Assembly (NCBI GenBank): GCA_015487755.1
Contig: WFPG01000162.1
Coordinates: forward strand, 1-5,621
Length of the DNA: 5,621 bases
Direction of reading: 5' to 3'
Source of the DNA: Acidobacteriota bacterium
GTDB taxonomy: Bacteria > Acidobacteriota > Holophagae > Thermotomaculales > Thermotomaculaceae
This document shows positions 5,130 to 5,621 of the stretch, one piece after another; the stretch's first letter is position 1, and each line of letters begins with the position of its first letter. Under the pieces are notes generated by a model, which worked only from the letters and a program-made list of their open reading frames with translations, had not been told where the DNA came from and searched no databases. The translations under genes and the position numbers were made by a program.

Positions 5130-5621
5130 CTTCTCATTTAAAAGAGTTTTTACCTTTAATCCCAATTCTACCCCTCTGGTTTCAGCCTCTTTTTTAACCT
5201 TTATTGCAGATTTACAGTCACCCTTTCCCAGATAAGCCTGAATTAAAAGTGAATAAGGTTTTTTAGGGCTAAATCCCTTTTTTATCAAAATATTGCAGTT
5301 TTCAATAGCCTTATCAAAATTTTTAGTCTCCAGCAAAGCAATTACATAGCCAATCCTGAATTTATCACTATACTGCATATTTTTTACCTTTTCAAGGCGT
5401 TTTTTTAATCTAACAATTTTTTCATTCAACCTTTCAACCTTAATTTTGCCTTCAGCCGCTTTTCTTCTTTCCTCTCTTTTTCTGTAAATATCTCCCTCAG
5501 AGCCGCACATATAATCGGTAATCCTCATACTTTCAGGATTACTGCTTTCCTCTAACATTTCTTTTCTCTTCTTTATGTTTTCCAACCTTTTAATCCGCAA
5601 AGATAAAAGTGCAACCATGTC
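5121..5621 (-). CDS. Coiled-coil and TPR-like protein of unknown function (probably 5' partial)
   Basis: A minus-strand reading frame with stop TAG at 5121-5123, open to the right edge. The only nearby ATG in the window is at 5618-5616, and one further codon (GAC) is open beyond it, so the true start may be outside. Counting from that ATG, residues about 5-24 and 44-80 are rich in K, R and E with heptad-like spacing (for example KVERLNEKIVRLKKRLEKV), suggesting coiled coil. Residues about 84-117 and 118-151 look like two tetratricopeptide repeats, with small and aromatic residues at helix-packing positions (IGYVIALLETKNFDKAIENC, then SLLIQAYLGKGDCKSAI). Such repeats usually bind proteins. Three cysteines (C108, C135, C164) fall in this C-terminal half and C38 in the linker. 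I see no enzyme motif or clear signal peptide, though a secretion signal could lie upstream. It converges on cmoA with a one-base gap. Codon use resembles the neighbours. Confidence 0.7.
   Translation of the reverse strand, partial: DMVALLSLRIKRLENIKKRKEMLEESSNPESMRITDYMCGSEGDIYRKREERRKAAEGKIKVERLNEKIVRLKKRLEKVKNMQYSDKFRIGYVIALLETKNFDKAIENCNILIKKGFSPKKPYSLLIQAYLGKGDCKSAIKVKKEAETRGVELGLKVKTLLNEKCR

Overview
The window suggests a Gram-negative bacterium with AT-rich DNA that frequently uses AGG/AGA for arginine and ATA for isoleucine. It makes selenoproteins, because it carries a tRNA-Sec gene, and it modifies the tRNA wobble uridine through carboxy-SAM (CmoA). I cannot name the genus from this sequence. 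It reads as compact core chromosome; no integrase, transposase, repeat array or CRISPR is visible.

Layout. Positions 1-993 hold the 3' part of an Mrp/ApbC-type Fe-S scaffold P-loop ATPase whose true start lies upstream of the window. A plausible sigma-70-type promoter (971-999) sits across the end of that gene. It is followed by selC, the tRNA-Sec with anticodon UCA (1027-1124). Only 22 bases after the tRNA, a tightly packed plus-strand gene train begins and runs to 5119. Its members are a conserved membrane protein of unknown function, a UDP-glucuronate 4-epimerase-like sugar epimerase, a FetA-like ABC ATPase, its FetB-like (UPF0014) permease, and CmoA. Junctions between these genes overlap by 1, 4 and 16 nt, and the last gap is 1 nt, so translational coupling is likely. 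A minus-strand gene for a coiled-coil/TPR protein converges on cmoA with one base between the two stop codons, and it runs off the right edge. No stretch of 300 bases is without a gene.

How the parts fit. FetA and FetB should form one transporter; the E. coli pair is linked to iron export. Mrp also belongs to iron metabolism (Fe-S cluster carriage). selC and CmoA both concern tRNA or decoding. The epimerase makes nucleotide sugars for surface polysaccharide. Apart from the FetAB pair I see no strong functional logic joining these genes; they look like a co-transcribed housekeeping cluster. I did not find a convincing new system. The best leads are the unknown membrane protein with two matching LIPH motifs, selC at the head of an mRNA-like operon, and a changed D-loop in the FetA-like ATPase.
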